Origin: Eleusine coracana subsp. coracana
Taxonomy: Eukaryota > Streptophyta > Magnoliopsida > Poales > Poaceae
Assembly (NCBI GenBank): GCA_032690845.1
Contig: CM064427.1
Coordinates: 9,063,501-9,127,500, forward strand
Direction: 5' to 3'
DNA: 64,000 nucleotides
Below the pieces are notes generated by a model, which saw only the letters and a program-made list of their open reading frames with translations, had not been told where the DNA came from and made no database searches. This document shows, one piece after another, positions 1-13,200 of this stretch. Positions within the stretch are counted from its first letter, which is position 1. The number at the start of each line of letters is the position of its first letter. Both the position numbers and the translations under genes were made by a program.

Positions 1-413
1 TTCAAAAATGAACTACAAACACTGTCCTTAAGTAAAAAAAAAAATCTGGAGGTAGTAGTTAATACTGCATCCATTTGACAGAATCAGTTTTCCTCTATTG
101 TTTTATAGACATTTCACAATGTAAGATCGTCAATATAATTGAGGAATTCCTCAAAAAAAAAGTAATTGAGGAGTGTTTTTATTGCGTCTGTTCCATGTTT
201 GAGTATGGAAAGAGTCTATTCATTATTGTTAATTTTTCTCTTGACTTTGCATTGTTTTTACATTGAACTTTTCATATTTTTCTATAGCTTGTGGACTCTT
301 TTAAGAGCAGACAGATACCGATACCTCACTTTAAGTATAAGCTCACACAGTCACACTATTTGTTACTTGTTAGCGACACCATTTATGATTTATTAACCAA
401 AATCTGGTTACAG

Positions 414-3400
414 ATGTGGAAATACTTATTATCATGGTTGCAAATGAGTTTCAAGCTGATAATGTTCTATATGGAAATGCTGGTGCTGTACCAGGTAACC
501 TCTATATGCTTGCCTTAAGTTCTAACTTTGCATGGTTAATAAATACCTAGTTGGCTTTTTCTTTTTTGAGCGTTCTTTACAATTCTGTGAATTTCCTTGT
601 CTCCAGTGCTGCCAGCTGGAACATCTGTCATTCTATCTTCTACAGTTTCTCCCGGATTTGTGGCCTGCCTCAACAAAAAATTAGAAGGTAACATCTCCAG
701 CAATTTTAAAAATTTTATTTAAAAATCTGTTCTTTTTTCAGACATTTTTTATTGAATCAAAACTACAGCAAGGGAGACCCTCACTGTTTGATTTTGTATT
801 GAATAAAAGAAAACAACCAGAGTTCACTGTACAAACAGAAAACAACAAAAGGCCAAAGGCCAACAAAAAAGGCTAATTACAGACGCAAGGCCAACAGAGA
901 AGGCTAATTACAGATGTTATCCACAGTCATCCACCCAGGAAAGGAAGCTAGAATGTTTGATTTCAGAAATTCTATGAGCCCGCAAGCGAGCTTCATCTAC
1001 AAAATTTTTCCTCCAAGAATGGAACAAGGGCAATTTTTGGTTGAAAATGAGATTGTTTCTTTGCTTCCAGATTTTCAGACATTTTTTAATCTAAGAGAGT
1101 ACATTGAAATCATTTTCAATGTTCAATTACGTATCTTGCTGATATTATCTTCGAGGAGCACCTATATTTATTTGTGCTCAACATTAAAAAAAAAACAGAT
1201 TTTATAAAATTAAAGAAGAATATGCAATGATTTAGTATGTCTTCTTCAAATTAATTGTTTGAGACTTGACACTATATGTTCAAGAAGTGTTGGCAATGTT
1301 GAAATTTTGTGAAATGTTTTCTGGAATTCAAAAGCACAGCATGTCGTGTGCTACTTTCTGTGATTGAGATATGAAATTTAGCATTTAGCATCTACTACTT
1401 CCATACAGCTGAATGCCGAGAGATAAAGTTGGTTGATGCTCCGGTATCTGGTGGTGTCAAAAGGGCGGCAGAGGGGACACTAACTGTATGATCACTATTG
1501 CACCAATTCAATACAAACATCATGATGTAACCCTAACTGAAATACACCTTGCACTTTTCTACAGATAATAGCTTCAGGAACAGATGAAGCTCTACGTTGC
1601 ACTGGTGCTGTTCTATCAGGTAATACAGAAGGCTACCTACACACCATTATGTTATTTTGTCGATAAACATTCATGTTAGGAATGATGTCTACATTACACA
1701 AGAGGCCAATAGCCCATATATGTACAGGTTAGGGAAATATGCACAAAGCCCCCTTATAGACTGGGGACTCACACACACAGCTATACATACACCTAACAAT
1801 TCATAGATTGGTGAGTGACTTATCAATTTACATAACAGCATAAAGCGAGAAGCTTTATATCATCAAAGGAGGATGTGGAGCTGCAAGGTGATTTACACAT
1901 CTTACAGTTATGTGCAATAGCTATTTTGTTGATCTTGGCTTGAAGTTTTTTTTACACTAGAGTGGTTGCTTATATGATATACGTCAAATGGGTATCGATT
2001 TTTGTTATTCTTTCCAGTTCTGTTAAGATGGTCAACCAACTTCTTGCTGGGGTTCATATAGCCTCAGCAGCTGAAGCCATGGCATTTGCTGCTCGACTAA
2101 ATTTGAGAACAAGAAGAGTTTTTGAAATTATGCAGCATTCAAGAGGTTACTCATGGTATATTTGTTTGATTATGCCCTTCCTCACTCTAATAGCAGTCAT
2201 CTCTTGATCATTCAGTATTTAAATTTGGATTTCTTCTTCCGTTAAAGAAAAGTATAGAAAAATACTTCTTTTTAATTATGTTGGTTGTGTAGCACACTGA
2301 TAAGCTAAAAAAAATGTAAACAATCCGTTCTACTAGTTTTGCTAACAAACAGCTTCCGCAGTTCAATATTTCAATTTTGATTTATAACTCTTTCATGCAA
2401 TGCTTGTACACTCTATAATCTATAAAAGATGGCTGCGAGGTATCTGACACAATCCATGTTGATCCTGCAGGATGTTTGGAAATCGTGTGCCACACATGCT
2501 TGATAATGATTATACACCTTATTCTGCAGTGGACATATTTGTAAAGGATCTTGTATGGATAACTGACCGTTTACTTCTTATATATTGATGTTGTTAGGCA
2601 TGAGCAATATATTATAATGCTTATATCTTGCATTTTCCAGGGTATAGTATCTTTTGAAAGTTCCAATTCGAGGATCCCAGTGCATGTCTCTAGTATTGCT
2701 CATCAGCTGTTTATTTCAGGTTGTCCTTCTATAAGTAAACAAAGTACTCTCATTTGATTAGTTTGATGGGTATGGTTCTTCATGATGATCAATTCAATGT
2801 CATTCCTGCCATGCATGGAAAAAATCCCAAGTAATTGATTTTGCACGGTGTTCTAGAAAACTAACCATCAAGTGACATGTTTTATTTGGATAACTGAGTG
2901 ATAAACTATGATGCTAGTTCAATTAAAAAAAATAAAAGAACGATGCTATAATTTAACTTCTGTGATGCGATAACAGGATCTGCTTCTGGATTGGGTCGAT
3001 GTGATGATGCTGCCGTTGTGAAAGTAAGTATTATTTTCTGCAGAAAGTGGTAGACTATGATGGTGCTGAAATGTGGGAACCCTAACTTGACCAGTCTTTT
3101 GGTCCTAATCAAATATATAATTTTAGACTAGACTGACAATAGGGTTGTGACTGCAGGTGTATGAGACATTAACTGGAGTAAAAGTAGAAGGGACGCCTAC
3201 CATGCTTAGCAAAGAAGATATCCTTCATTCCCTTCCCGCTGAATGGTCGGAAGATCCAATGGATGATGTAGTTTCTATTGCATCTCGTAGTAGCACAAAT
3301 ATTCTTGTAGTCTTGGATGATGATCCAACTGGGACACAAACAGTTCATGACATAGAAGTTTTAACAGAATGGTAAAAGAAGATTTTATATTTTGTTCGAT

Positions 3401-6400
3401 CCATTATATGTTCCACCAGCATAAACTTGATATATGAGTTCTATTTTTTTTCTTCATGTTCACTATTGCATGGTTTCTCATGTCTACCATGGAATTATAA
3501 TTTGCAGGCCTGTTGAAGCTCTTGTTGAACAGTTTTTGAAATTACCAACTTGCTTTTTTATTTTAACAAACTCTCGTTCAATGACTGCTGACAAAGTAAG
3601 AAAATGCAGCTTGAAGCAGTTCTATTTTGTGCCCCCTTTTTGTATTTTTTTAACTTTTTTCTCACTGTATAATAGGCTATGTTGCTAGTACAAAACATCT
3701 GCAGAAATCTAGAAGCTGCAGCAAAGAATGTCCCTGGTGTTAGTTATACAGTAGTCTTGAGAGGTGACTCAACTCTACGTGGTCATTTCCCTGAAGTTAG
3801 TAACTGAAGTCATATCAGCCTTGTTCTTATCTCTTTCATTTTCCATTGTCACCTGATGTTCTTCTACTTCCCAGGAAGCTGATGCTGCTATTTCAGTATT
3901 GGGCGAGATGGATGCTTGGATAATCTGTCCATTCTTCCTTCAAGGTGGGCGCTACACTATTAATGACATCCACTACGTTGCAGACTCTGACAGGTAGTCT
4001 ATGCATGATTCTTGGTCCAATCTATTTAAATACAAAATATCACTTAGTTTGGCGGTCAAATACTATGTACCAGGTTAATTCCTGCTGGTGAAACAGAGTT
4101 TGCCAAGGATGCTTCTTTTGGCTACAAATCTTCCAATCTCAGACAGGTATCATTCTGGAGTGTTTTATTTTTGGGGTGCTGTTGTTGGTGTGGGGGAGAA
4201 TTGAGAGCAATGCCTTTCTTTGTACTTGAACAACTAGTGGGTTGAAGAGAAGACTAGAGGACGGATTTCTGAGAACCAGGTTTCAACAATTTCCATAAAT
4301 CTCCTACGTAAAGAAGGACCAGATGCAGTGTGTCAGCATCTCTGTAGCTTGGAGAAGGTAATTTGTGAAACCATATTACCTGCCAAAAATTATTTTCTTC
4401 ATCGATTTTCTTCAGAAAGGAGTAAAAGAGATTTAATGGGGCTCATCATGAATGCACACATCCTTCTAGCCAATGAAGTAGCTAATAAACTATTGTCTCA
4501 TCCACGAAGAACTTGCAGTGCATTTACAAACTTATTAAACTTTTCAGCACATTTGATCATGTAGTACTATAGTGTTCGAGAAAAAATCATGTATTACTAT
4601 AAGCACAATTTCCTTGTTCTGCCTTATTTTCTTGGTTTACTTGATTTTTTTTTCTAACAAGTAAACTGTATGTTTGTAGGGCTCTGTGTGTATTGTCAAT
4701 GCTGCTAGTGAGAGAGACATGGCTGTCTTTGCTTCTGGAATGATCCAGGCATGTTCTGTCGCCCCATTTTTACCATAAGTAATTTGCTCATTGTATCAAG
4801 TATATGATAGCATTAATGTTCGATCTTTGTCTATATTCCTTATTTCTTATTTTTTTATCTGACAGGCTGAATTGAAGGGAAAGCGCTTTCTGTGTCGAAC
4901 GGCTGCGAGTTTTGTGAGTGCAAGGATTGGGATCAAGCCAAAGCCACCTATCTGTCCAAATGATCTTGGCTTAAAAAGATCTTTAACTGGAGGCCTCATA
5001 ATTGTTGGTTCCTATGTGCCAAAAACTACAAAGCAGGTTAGAATTGTAGTGACTTAACTTTTATCTGTTTTGCATTTTTGGGATTGTATCTTCTCATGAA
5101 TATTCTCATTTATTAGGTCGATGAGTTGCGATCAAAGTGCGGGGAATCCCTTCGAGTTATAGAGGTAAATTATATCTTTGTCAGCGTGCCTATATGTGAG
5201 ATGTTGACACCTACCAAGATAAAATTTTACAGTTTAGTTACAAATTCTGTCTTTAAGTTTGGCCTTTTCTATTTGAGATCATCTGTATCTGATGTTTTCT
5301 TCTTTCCTTTTTGCAGGTATCTGTCGACATGGTTTCAATGAGATCAACCAAGGACAGAGACCAAGAAATCAGCCGAGTCGTTCAACTAGGAAATGCCTAC
5401 ATACAATCCAGAAAAGACACTCTAGTTCTCACTAGCCGCCAGCTTATTACTGGAAAAAGTTAGCATCTAATGACTATTCTACATCCAATTTTATTGTTTT
5501 ATTGATTAGCACTACAGTTATCATGCAGAGTCAATCTTGATATACATGCAGCTTCGTATTGGAGAGGATCAGTTAGAGCATGATAGGAATCATAATACAT
5601 TAAGTGGTTCTGTTTGTTTGTTACTAATATAGGATCCAATGTTCTCAACAATAGCGTGATATCGGTATCCTAGCATTTTATCAGCATGATACATTAGCTT
5701 AAGGCATTATTTGAGAATCTGTTATGGGAATAAGCTGAAAAGACTGATCATGTCCAAGTCAGCCACAAAGATTTTCCAGTGAAAGTTATTCATTCCAGTC
5801 ATTCAAATAGGGCATGTCTAATTCAATTCTACCAATTCCTCGGCCGGAACATTTTGTAGTGATTGAAGGGTAACCATATCAATTTCTCTGTATATGACTG
5901 AACTCTGTGCAGGAGTGTACAAATGGAAGTTCTTCATTATACAATATGTAACAAATGGTTTTTATCACACTGAACTGATAAGCTTCAGCAGCATACTTAT
6001 TACTATAGTTTTATGCCAACTGAAAGAATTTTTATATAGATCTCATAACATCTAAGAAAATGTATTGCAGCTCCTGAAGAAAGCTTAGAAATTAATTGCA
6101 AAGTAAGCTCAGCGCTAGTGGAGATTGTGAGAAGGATTAATAGTCGACCTCGTTACATCATTGCCAAGGTAACAGCTCAGGGGTCGATTCTTTCCTTAAA
6201 GCCATATTATCTTGATAATTATTGTTTTCCGGTTTACCATACCAAATCTCAGATATGCATATATACAGATTTACTACAACACTTCGAGAATTGGCCATAA
6301 TGATTGCTATTAAGTTGATGTTGTTGTTCTATTTTTCTAGTTCCCACAGTACTTCATGAAATTTTAAACATGTTCCCTTCAGGAAGGAACAATGTGTACA

Positions 6401-9129
6401 ACTGAAGCTTTGCTAGTTGGGAAACAAAAAGATTGTGACTACACATGTGCACGAATTGATTTCTGAATTTGTTGTTTATAATGTCATTCACACAGGGAGG
6501 AATTACTTCATCTGATATAGCTACCAAAGCTTTGGAAGCTCAGCGTGCTAAAGTAATGGGACAGGCTTTAGCTGGTGTACCATTGTGGGAACTTGGTCCT
6601 GAGAGTAGACTTCCCGGTGTCCCTTACATTGTTTTCCCTGGTAATAAACATTTCAGTTCGTATGCCACAGCAACACATAAGTAAAACCATTCCGAAAAAA
6701 AAAAACACATAAGTAAAACCCTTTTGACTCAGTGTGCTATGTTGTGTCCCCCAGGTAATGTTGGTGATAATAGCGCTCTTGCAACAGTAGTGAAAAATTG
6801 GACTCCCCCTTCGAGAAGTTCTACAAAAGAACTTCTCCTTGTAAGATTCTATCCTTAATTTTAACATCTTATTAAGGCTAATTTCTCACTGTTTCTAGAT
6901 TAAAATTCACAGTTGATTATTTTCTTTTTGTGAAGAATGCGGAGAAGGGTGGTTATGCAATCGGTGCTTTCAACGTGTACAATCTTGAGGGAATTGAAGC
7001 AGTTGTTGCAGCGGCAGAGGCTGAGAAAAGTCCTGCTATCCTGCAGGTTAGGAACGAGTCAATATGCTGTTTTCTTTTTGTGAAATCTTGTCACGTGAAT
7101 AGGAGAGTTAAACATATTGTCTGTTCTCGTTTTTCCTTTAATACTTGAATGAACTTGGGGTAATGCATAATTCCGTGCTTCAAAGCAGAACTGTATTGTT
7201 CCTCTATCTTTCCATTGAGTCAAAAAAATAAATCTTGACTGTGGACACAATAGCAGAAAATAAAAAATATAGTTGATGATATGTATTTTCAAAGTTTATA
7301 GTGATTATTATTGTTGTCATTTAGGTTCATCCAAGTGCTCTGAAGCAAGGAGGAGTCCCACTGGTAGCTTGCTGCATTGCTGCAGCAGAACAGTCCTGTG
7401 TAAGAAACTTGACAGCTTACAATTTTCAGACTATCTGCCTACATTTAGTTGTCCAGACTCCTGAATAAACCACATGTTTGAAGAACATTTAGATTTCTTG
7501 TATGTGTAGATGACTAGATGGTACAATCATTCTTCTTGCTTTATGCTCTCTAGAGGTGAACTTTTCTGAAATTCTCTGAACCCAGGTGCCTATTACTGTT
7601 CATTATGATCATGGCACTTCCAAGTCAGATTTTCTTGAAGCTCTAGAGATGGTATGTGAAGAAGATGCATCATTTCCTAGAACTATGTAACCAATATGAC
7701 ATTCATACGCTCCTTAACCATAAATACCTTTATTACAATCTTGATTTTTCTCCTGGTCCATTGTTATGACCCTTGAATTCCAGGGATTTGATTCAGTCAT
7801 GGTGGATGGTTCCCATCTAGCTTTGGGCGAGAATATCTTGTACACAAAGAGCATAGCTTCCTTGGCTCATGCAAAAGACATACTTGTGGAAGCTGAATTG
7901 GGTAGACTCTCAGGCACTGAAGATGGCTTAACAGTTGAAGAATACGAAGCGAAATTTACTGATGTTGCTCAGGTGCATTTCTTCTTCTGTAACAAATGTT
8001 GTCATCTCTTTTATTATTTATGATAACCACGTTTTACTAACTTTTATGGTATATGTTTTTAGGCTGATGGATTTATTGATGAAACGAGTATTGATGCTCT
8101 AGCAGTATGCATTGGAAATGTTCATGGAAAATATCCACCTAGTGGACCAAACCTTAGATTTGACTTGTTAAAGGTCAGAAAATGCAGTTTCACTTTGCAA
8201 AGCTTTAGTATTGTTCTCTATCTGAGTGTGGTACATTTCTTGTGAAACTGTTGTGGTTACAGAAGACACCCTCTTGCACATGCAGTTACAACATCTGTTG
8301 AAATTCTGTAGAAAGAATTAAATTGTTCCTGCATGCCTTTAATCGGGTAATTCCTTACAAAATCAATACTGTTTTTGAATGACAACAGGATCTTCGTGCA
8401 TTGACCTTGAAGAAAGGAGTTACCTTGGTTCTCCATGGAGCTTCTGGCCTACATCATGTGCTCATAAAGGTCAATGACATTGTTTCAGTTTTGTTAGATC
8501 AGTGAAACTGTTGCTTGTAGCTATTGTCGTTAGAGTTTCCTGAGCTCACCGGCAAAAACTACCGAGTGTTTAGGGGTTGTACAATCATCACTTACCATTA
8601 CCTACCCATTTTTAGTCCTTGTGCATGAGGTTCATCGTGGTGTTGGAGCCTATAGGGTTCTTTGTTCAAGACTTGTTTGGTCATTTAATTAAAATAGAAA
8701 AAAAACTGAATTATCTAGACACCCAAAACTATTTCCTTCCCTCGCAAAATGCATATAAATCATGAGTACTTAGATCTAAATCCAAGACAACGTTGAGGTA
8801 GTGAATGTGTTGTTGGTCTTTGATAAATTGTATACATCAATTCATAATTTCATGAAATCTTAGGTATTGATGAATTTATATTATAGAAATTTTTTGTTGT
8901 TAATAGTTATTGTGCAAGCAAAATAATCATGTTTTCATTTTTGGTGCAGGAATGCATAGAGTTGGGTGTGAGGAAATTCAACGTTAATACCGAGGTTAGA
9001 AACAGTTACCTGGAGTCCCTTAAAAAGCCAGAGAAGGACCTGATTCAGGTCATGGCGTCAGCTAAAGAAGCAATGAAAGCTGTTGTCGTAGAGAAAATAC
9101 GCCTATTTGGATCTGCCGGGAAAGCATGA
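414..9129 (+). CDS. Dehydrogenase / OtnK-type kinase / class II aldolase fusion protein, 5' end outside window
   Basis: Twenty-nine exons with consistent phases: 414-494, 607-687, 1409-1485, 1565-1619, 1839-1887, 2018-2155, 2471-2552, 2641-2719, 2977-3023, 3157-3371, 3508-3595, 3676-3795, 3875-3993, 4074-4146, 4238-4357, 4680-4748, 4866-5036, 5117-5164, 5317-5458, 6071-6168, 6496-6640, 6755-6840, 6936-7046, 7325-7399, 7586-7651, 7784-7972, 8063-8173, 8389-8469, 8950-9129 (TGA). They total 2996 nt, about 997 visible residues. Residues 1-230 are the C-terminal part of a beta-hydroxyacid dehydrogenase (motif DAPVSGG; catalytic-type Lys in VKMVNQ). Residues about 230-728 are an OtnK/DUF1537 kinase (LDDDPTGTQT, RGDSTLRGH, PGNVGDNSAL). 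Residues about 728-997 are a class II aldolase with probable zinc His in HYDHG, NVHGKYP and LHGASG. The order matches the Arabidopsis At1g18270-type protein. Bacterial LtnD and OtnK oxidise and phosphorylate L-threonate, so a role in threonate breakdown is inferred. An in-frame TAA at 1841 may make this copy non-functional. Exon ends are my reading of splice sites. Confidence 0.9.
735..1210 (-). mobile_element. Possible antisense insertion (LINE 3'-end-like) in an intron
   Basis: The intron 688-1408 is 721 bp, longer than most in this gene. Read on the minus strand, part of it ends in a low-complexity tract and a terminal TTGATTCAATAAAAAA at about 737-752, as non-LTR retrotransposon tails do. 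Short duplicated tracts (GGCTAATTACAGA at about 871 and 910) are also present. No coding domain was recognised and no target-site duplication was defined, so the origin is uncertain. Confidence 0.25.
1841..1843 (+). other. In-frame premature stop codon (TAA) in the dehydrogenase domain
   Basis: Exon 1839-1887 opens with the last two bases of an Ala codon, then TAA, then codons for SEKLYIIKGGCGA. Plant homologues have a Leu at the TAA position, so a single T-to-A change (TTA to TAA) would explain it. No AG nearby gives another acceptor in the right phase, and skipping this 49-nt exon shifts the frame. All other 28 exons are open and in phase, so the lesion is either very recent or a base-calling error. 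Confidence 0.75.
4749..4865 (+). other. GC-AG intron of the fusion gene
   Basis: The exon ending in codons for SGMIQ is followed by GCATGT instead of GT. The downstream exon starts after GACAG with codons for AELKGK. The reading frame and the family sequence run through this junction, so this is a minor-class GC donor handled by the U2 spliceosome. Confidence 0.75.
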
Positions 9130-10271
9130 GCACAGCCCCCAAGTGAAGAACTGCCCTGGAACACGCAACCCTAGGGGATTGGTAGTAATGTTGTGGAGTC
9201 GTATTACTTCCGTGTGCATTGTAATGAAGTCCATGGTACTTTCTCGTAGGACCTTACCTGGGGAGTGCTTCAGAGGAAAGAATGGCATCCTTATCATTGG
9301 ACATCACATTTTGTTCTCCATTGACGATAAATGTTTCTCGTGCTTATCGCCGTTCTTCCAATTTTGTTGTCTTCCTTTGTTTTTTAGGAAGCTTTTGTGC
9401 TTGTTGACGTGCCCTCAATGAACTTAAATATTTTGCAATTGAACTTATATGTCTTAAGAAACATAATATTCAACTTCATATTACTAGCGCTATATTTTTC
9501 TTCTTTTCTTCTTTATTTGATGTTGTGAGAACTGAGAACCAGCTAGCCAAGCATTACCTAAAGAAAGAAGATTTTGAACTAATCCTTGCACGAAAAAATA
9601 CCAAAGTACTAGATGCCTTTAAAACCCTGCAGCAATATCAAATAGAAACGGCCTTGCAGATGTATGTAAACATGTGCTTTTGACATGTAACAAATTAAAG
9701 TTGGATGTACTTTTGACATGTGCAGCTCCATCATCATCAACAACATGAGCAGCTCCATATCCTCCATAATTCGATTAAAAGTAAATCTTCTATTTCTGAA
9801 CAATCATAACGGTTTCCCAATTTTCTGAACCATAAAATGTACATTATGTCACAAAAAAAAAAAACCCACAGCAATCAGACTATGCGAGATGGTGTTGGAA
9901 TCAGAATAGCAGCTTCAGCTCTCAAGAGCAACACAGCACAGCAATCCACAAGCTCAAATCGTGGCTTTGGTATGAAACTCACTTTATCATGTATATTCAT
10001 TTCTTTTGCATTTCATGTGACAATGTGTAGTATATGTACAGTATTGATCCCTACACTCTACCTGGATGGACAGCCATCGGCATTGTCCTCTCCTGGGAGC
10101 TCAATCCTGCCTATTGTGAAAAAAAATAACATACAAGAGGCACGATGGATCATCTATTGCAACAATGCAGAAAGAAAAAGGGAGAAAAGTGCTGCTTCCC
10201 ATCATTCCAATTTGCACTCGAATCACCTGAATGCATCTGATACTTGGGCAATCAGTAATGCGATCAAGAGA
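9130..10271. other. Intergenic space between two convergent genes
   Basis: This 1.1-kb gap holds the 3' untranslated regions of the fusion gene (+) and the FAB1 gene (-). The open frames here, including one of 147 codons at 9837-10280, have no recognisable domain. No clear canonical AATAAA was found close after the + gene stop. No repeat structure is evident. Confidence 0.6.
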
Positions 10272-13200
10272 TTAAGGTGACCACTGGTCAGGGAGAGTTA
10301 AGAAGTACTTCGACATGGCCTTCCTGAACCTCTTCTTGTACTGATCAGGGGATATGATGGTAGGCAGAACATCTTTGGAGCCACCCAGGAATCCTGACGC
10401 CTTCACCCAAGTCTCTAGTTGTTTGTCCCACGTGTATTGCCGAAGGTAGTCGATGATCCCCATCACAAGCTCTTTCCTTTCTTCATCGATGCCAACTAGA
10501 AGGGAGTAGTCCATCACATCCACTGACTGAAAAAAGCGAATACATGACAAGAGTTAAATCACATTCCTAGTTATTTCCACTGAAGATACTACAAAGTTAC
10601 AGTTTGCACAAACATACAAATGTATGGATATTTTATATTTGTCGGTTTGAAAAACATTGCTAGGTCTACCAGTGACTTTTAAATGCCACCATATCATCCA
10701 GACACGAGTTTTCATTTTCAAATGGCAACCAACAAAGGAGTTGTAAAAATAAGGTGAAGATGGCACTAGGCTCTGCTTGTTGTATTTATGTGAGCTCAAA
10801 TTGATTTGTGCTTGATCTATTCTATGTGATGTACCTGTTTTCTTCAACCGTTTCAACAACCCTTGAAGGGACAGTCAAGTCAGACTTGGTTAATTCACCA
10901 ACTGAAACATGAAGGGCGAAGGGGTTTTATATGGTTGTAAGTTGAATTTCAGTTCTAAAGAGGCCAGAACACAATATCAGTGGCAATGGTGCACTAATGG
11001 GTGTATTGGAAATTGAGCTACACAGCATGTAAGGTTGATACTTACACCACTCTTTCCATGTGCTATTACTATTTGTCAGTACTCATTCTCAAAAAACGGA
11101 AAAAGGTTCATGGATCTCTAATCTGCTGGTGTTTGACACCTCGAGTTAGGAAAGTGGTCAGGTGGGGATACAATACAAAATAACTAGACAATTCAATTCA
11201 GTGGAACTGATAGAACTGATATGCTGCTAGACCTGAGTATAATGATCCCACAATAGGGAAAGAGAGTGTACTTACTGCCAGAAAAGATGTATCATTCCAG
11301 ACAGCTCGCTCCAGCCTTCGTTTTGCTTTGCTTCCAAGAAAAATAGGCTTTGTGTGAAGTGTCTCTAATAGATTCAGATCTAAGAGAACCTTGTTGTTCC
11401 CTGATGTATCAGGGTTGTAGCGGGAACGCAAAGAGCCTTTTAGGTCGTATATTCTTGATACCTTCCTCTTGAAGAAAAGATTTTCCATGACCATTACATC
11501 AATCTTAAGCTCCTTTCCATCTCTCAAGTTCTTGGCAATGACCTAGTGCAACGCAGTTAGGTTCATGTTTCAATCTCAAAGAACTCCACAAGTATAGAAA
11601 ATGACAATATAATAACACAAACCTGGTAAAGACCAAGAATTTTAGTGAGGCAAGTTGGACTCCCAGAAGATACAGATTCTGTTAAATATTTGAAGTACTC
11701 GGCTGCATAGTCATCAAATGAATCTAATTCTGTTCGGGTCACTTGCTTTATCACAAATCTATCATCTAGTGTTTTGGCAAAGTACACATTACTCTTGCCA
11801 CCTTGAGCACTCCATCTCTTGCAGCGACTTAAGGAACGGATATAGTCTAGCTCATTTGGACAGCATTTTCTTCTGATTGCATCAAACTGCTTTGCAAAAT
11901 AACATGTCACAGAAAATTTTGCTTTGTCGACAGAATATGAATTTTCATCCTCAAAAGAAACAGTTAAATGGATATCCTTAGAACCATTTCCAGTCATTGG
12001 CTGGTCAGAACCATAGCTCTGCAATGATCCATCTGAGCACTTAGCAGTAGAATTATAAGCCGCACAATTCAATATACTAGATTCAGTATGCTGATCCAGA
12101 CGTCGTAACAAGAAATTATGATATTCTGGAACAGTCATGGCATGGGCAATCATGCTAGATGGCTCATCATCATAAATTGGAACAACAACATCAGAGGTAC
12201 TATGAGGTAATACCAATCGACCCTCCCAATTAAGCATACCAGAAAGTGATAGCTTGTTTGTGAATGTTGGAGACTGAGCCCTACCAATTCTCTCAATAGA
12301 CTTAGGAGGCCTTTGAGAATAAGACCTTCTTATGCTAGCATTTGGATCGTCAACAGGCACTAGTCTATTTCTGGAGCTGACAGCAGAATCAAAGGATTTG
12401 ATTCTAATTGGTGCTATAACCTTCTGGTACGCGGGATCATCCTTCAGAGAAGTAGGTGTGGCTGAAAGTGCCTCCATGCCACATTGTGATGGATCATAAG
12501 CAATCTGACCAGAACCGGTCCATGCTAAGTCTATTCTCTCAGAAAGATTGGAGGCAGAAGATTGTGACTTCTGCAAAGTTTTATGGGAATCAAGTTCATC
12601 GCCCAGTACTCCTTCACCTTTTATATCATGTATAGTGTCAGTTTTCAGCACTAAATGTGGCGCACTCATATTTTCTTGGTCCTTCGTGGATGATGGTTTT
12701 CCTGAATCCATGGCCAGTACCAATGTACTTGATTGACCCTGTTCTAGTGAACTCTCAATATCCCCATGTTTACTGGATACCTCATCCTTCAGTTCTTCTG
12801 TGAAGCTTCCTGTAAGCTTCTCAGAACAATGTGCATCAGTTGGCACAATATGGCAGTTTTCCTTCGTGAGGGAATGCATCATATACAGTCTGCGATCCCA
12901 TATGTGAACATCAAGTACAACTTCTTGCCTCAGGCGATTTAATTCAAGAACATCTATAATAGTTTCTAGTGCCTGCAAGTCACCAGTGTTAGAAAACCCT
13001 GACAATAACTGCAGAAGTAAAGAGCACTAATGATGCAATTGATATCATTCAAACTTCAAAGAAACTAGGAATAATGTTCAGAATGAAATGTAGAAAACTA
13101 GGGCACCGCTTATTAATAAAACAAGTAGCACATGAACTTACATCATACTTTTTCCACTCAATTTTAACCAAATCCTTGAGATCAACAATATGTTTATACA

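Noticed and set aside
9837..10280. 147-codon open frame on the + strand
   Set aside because: No domain, low-complexity start, overlaps the end of the FAB1 gene on the other strand; likely chance in 3' untranslated DNA.
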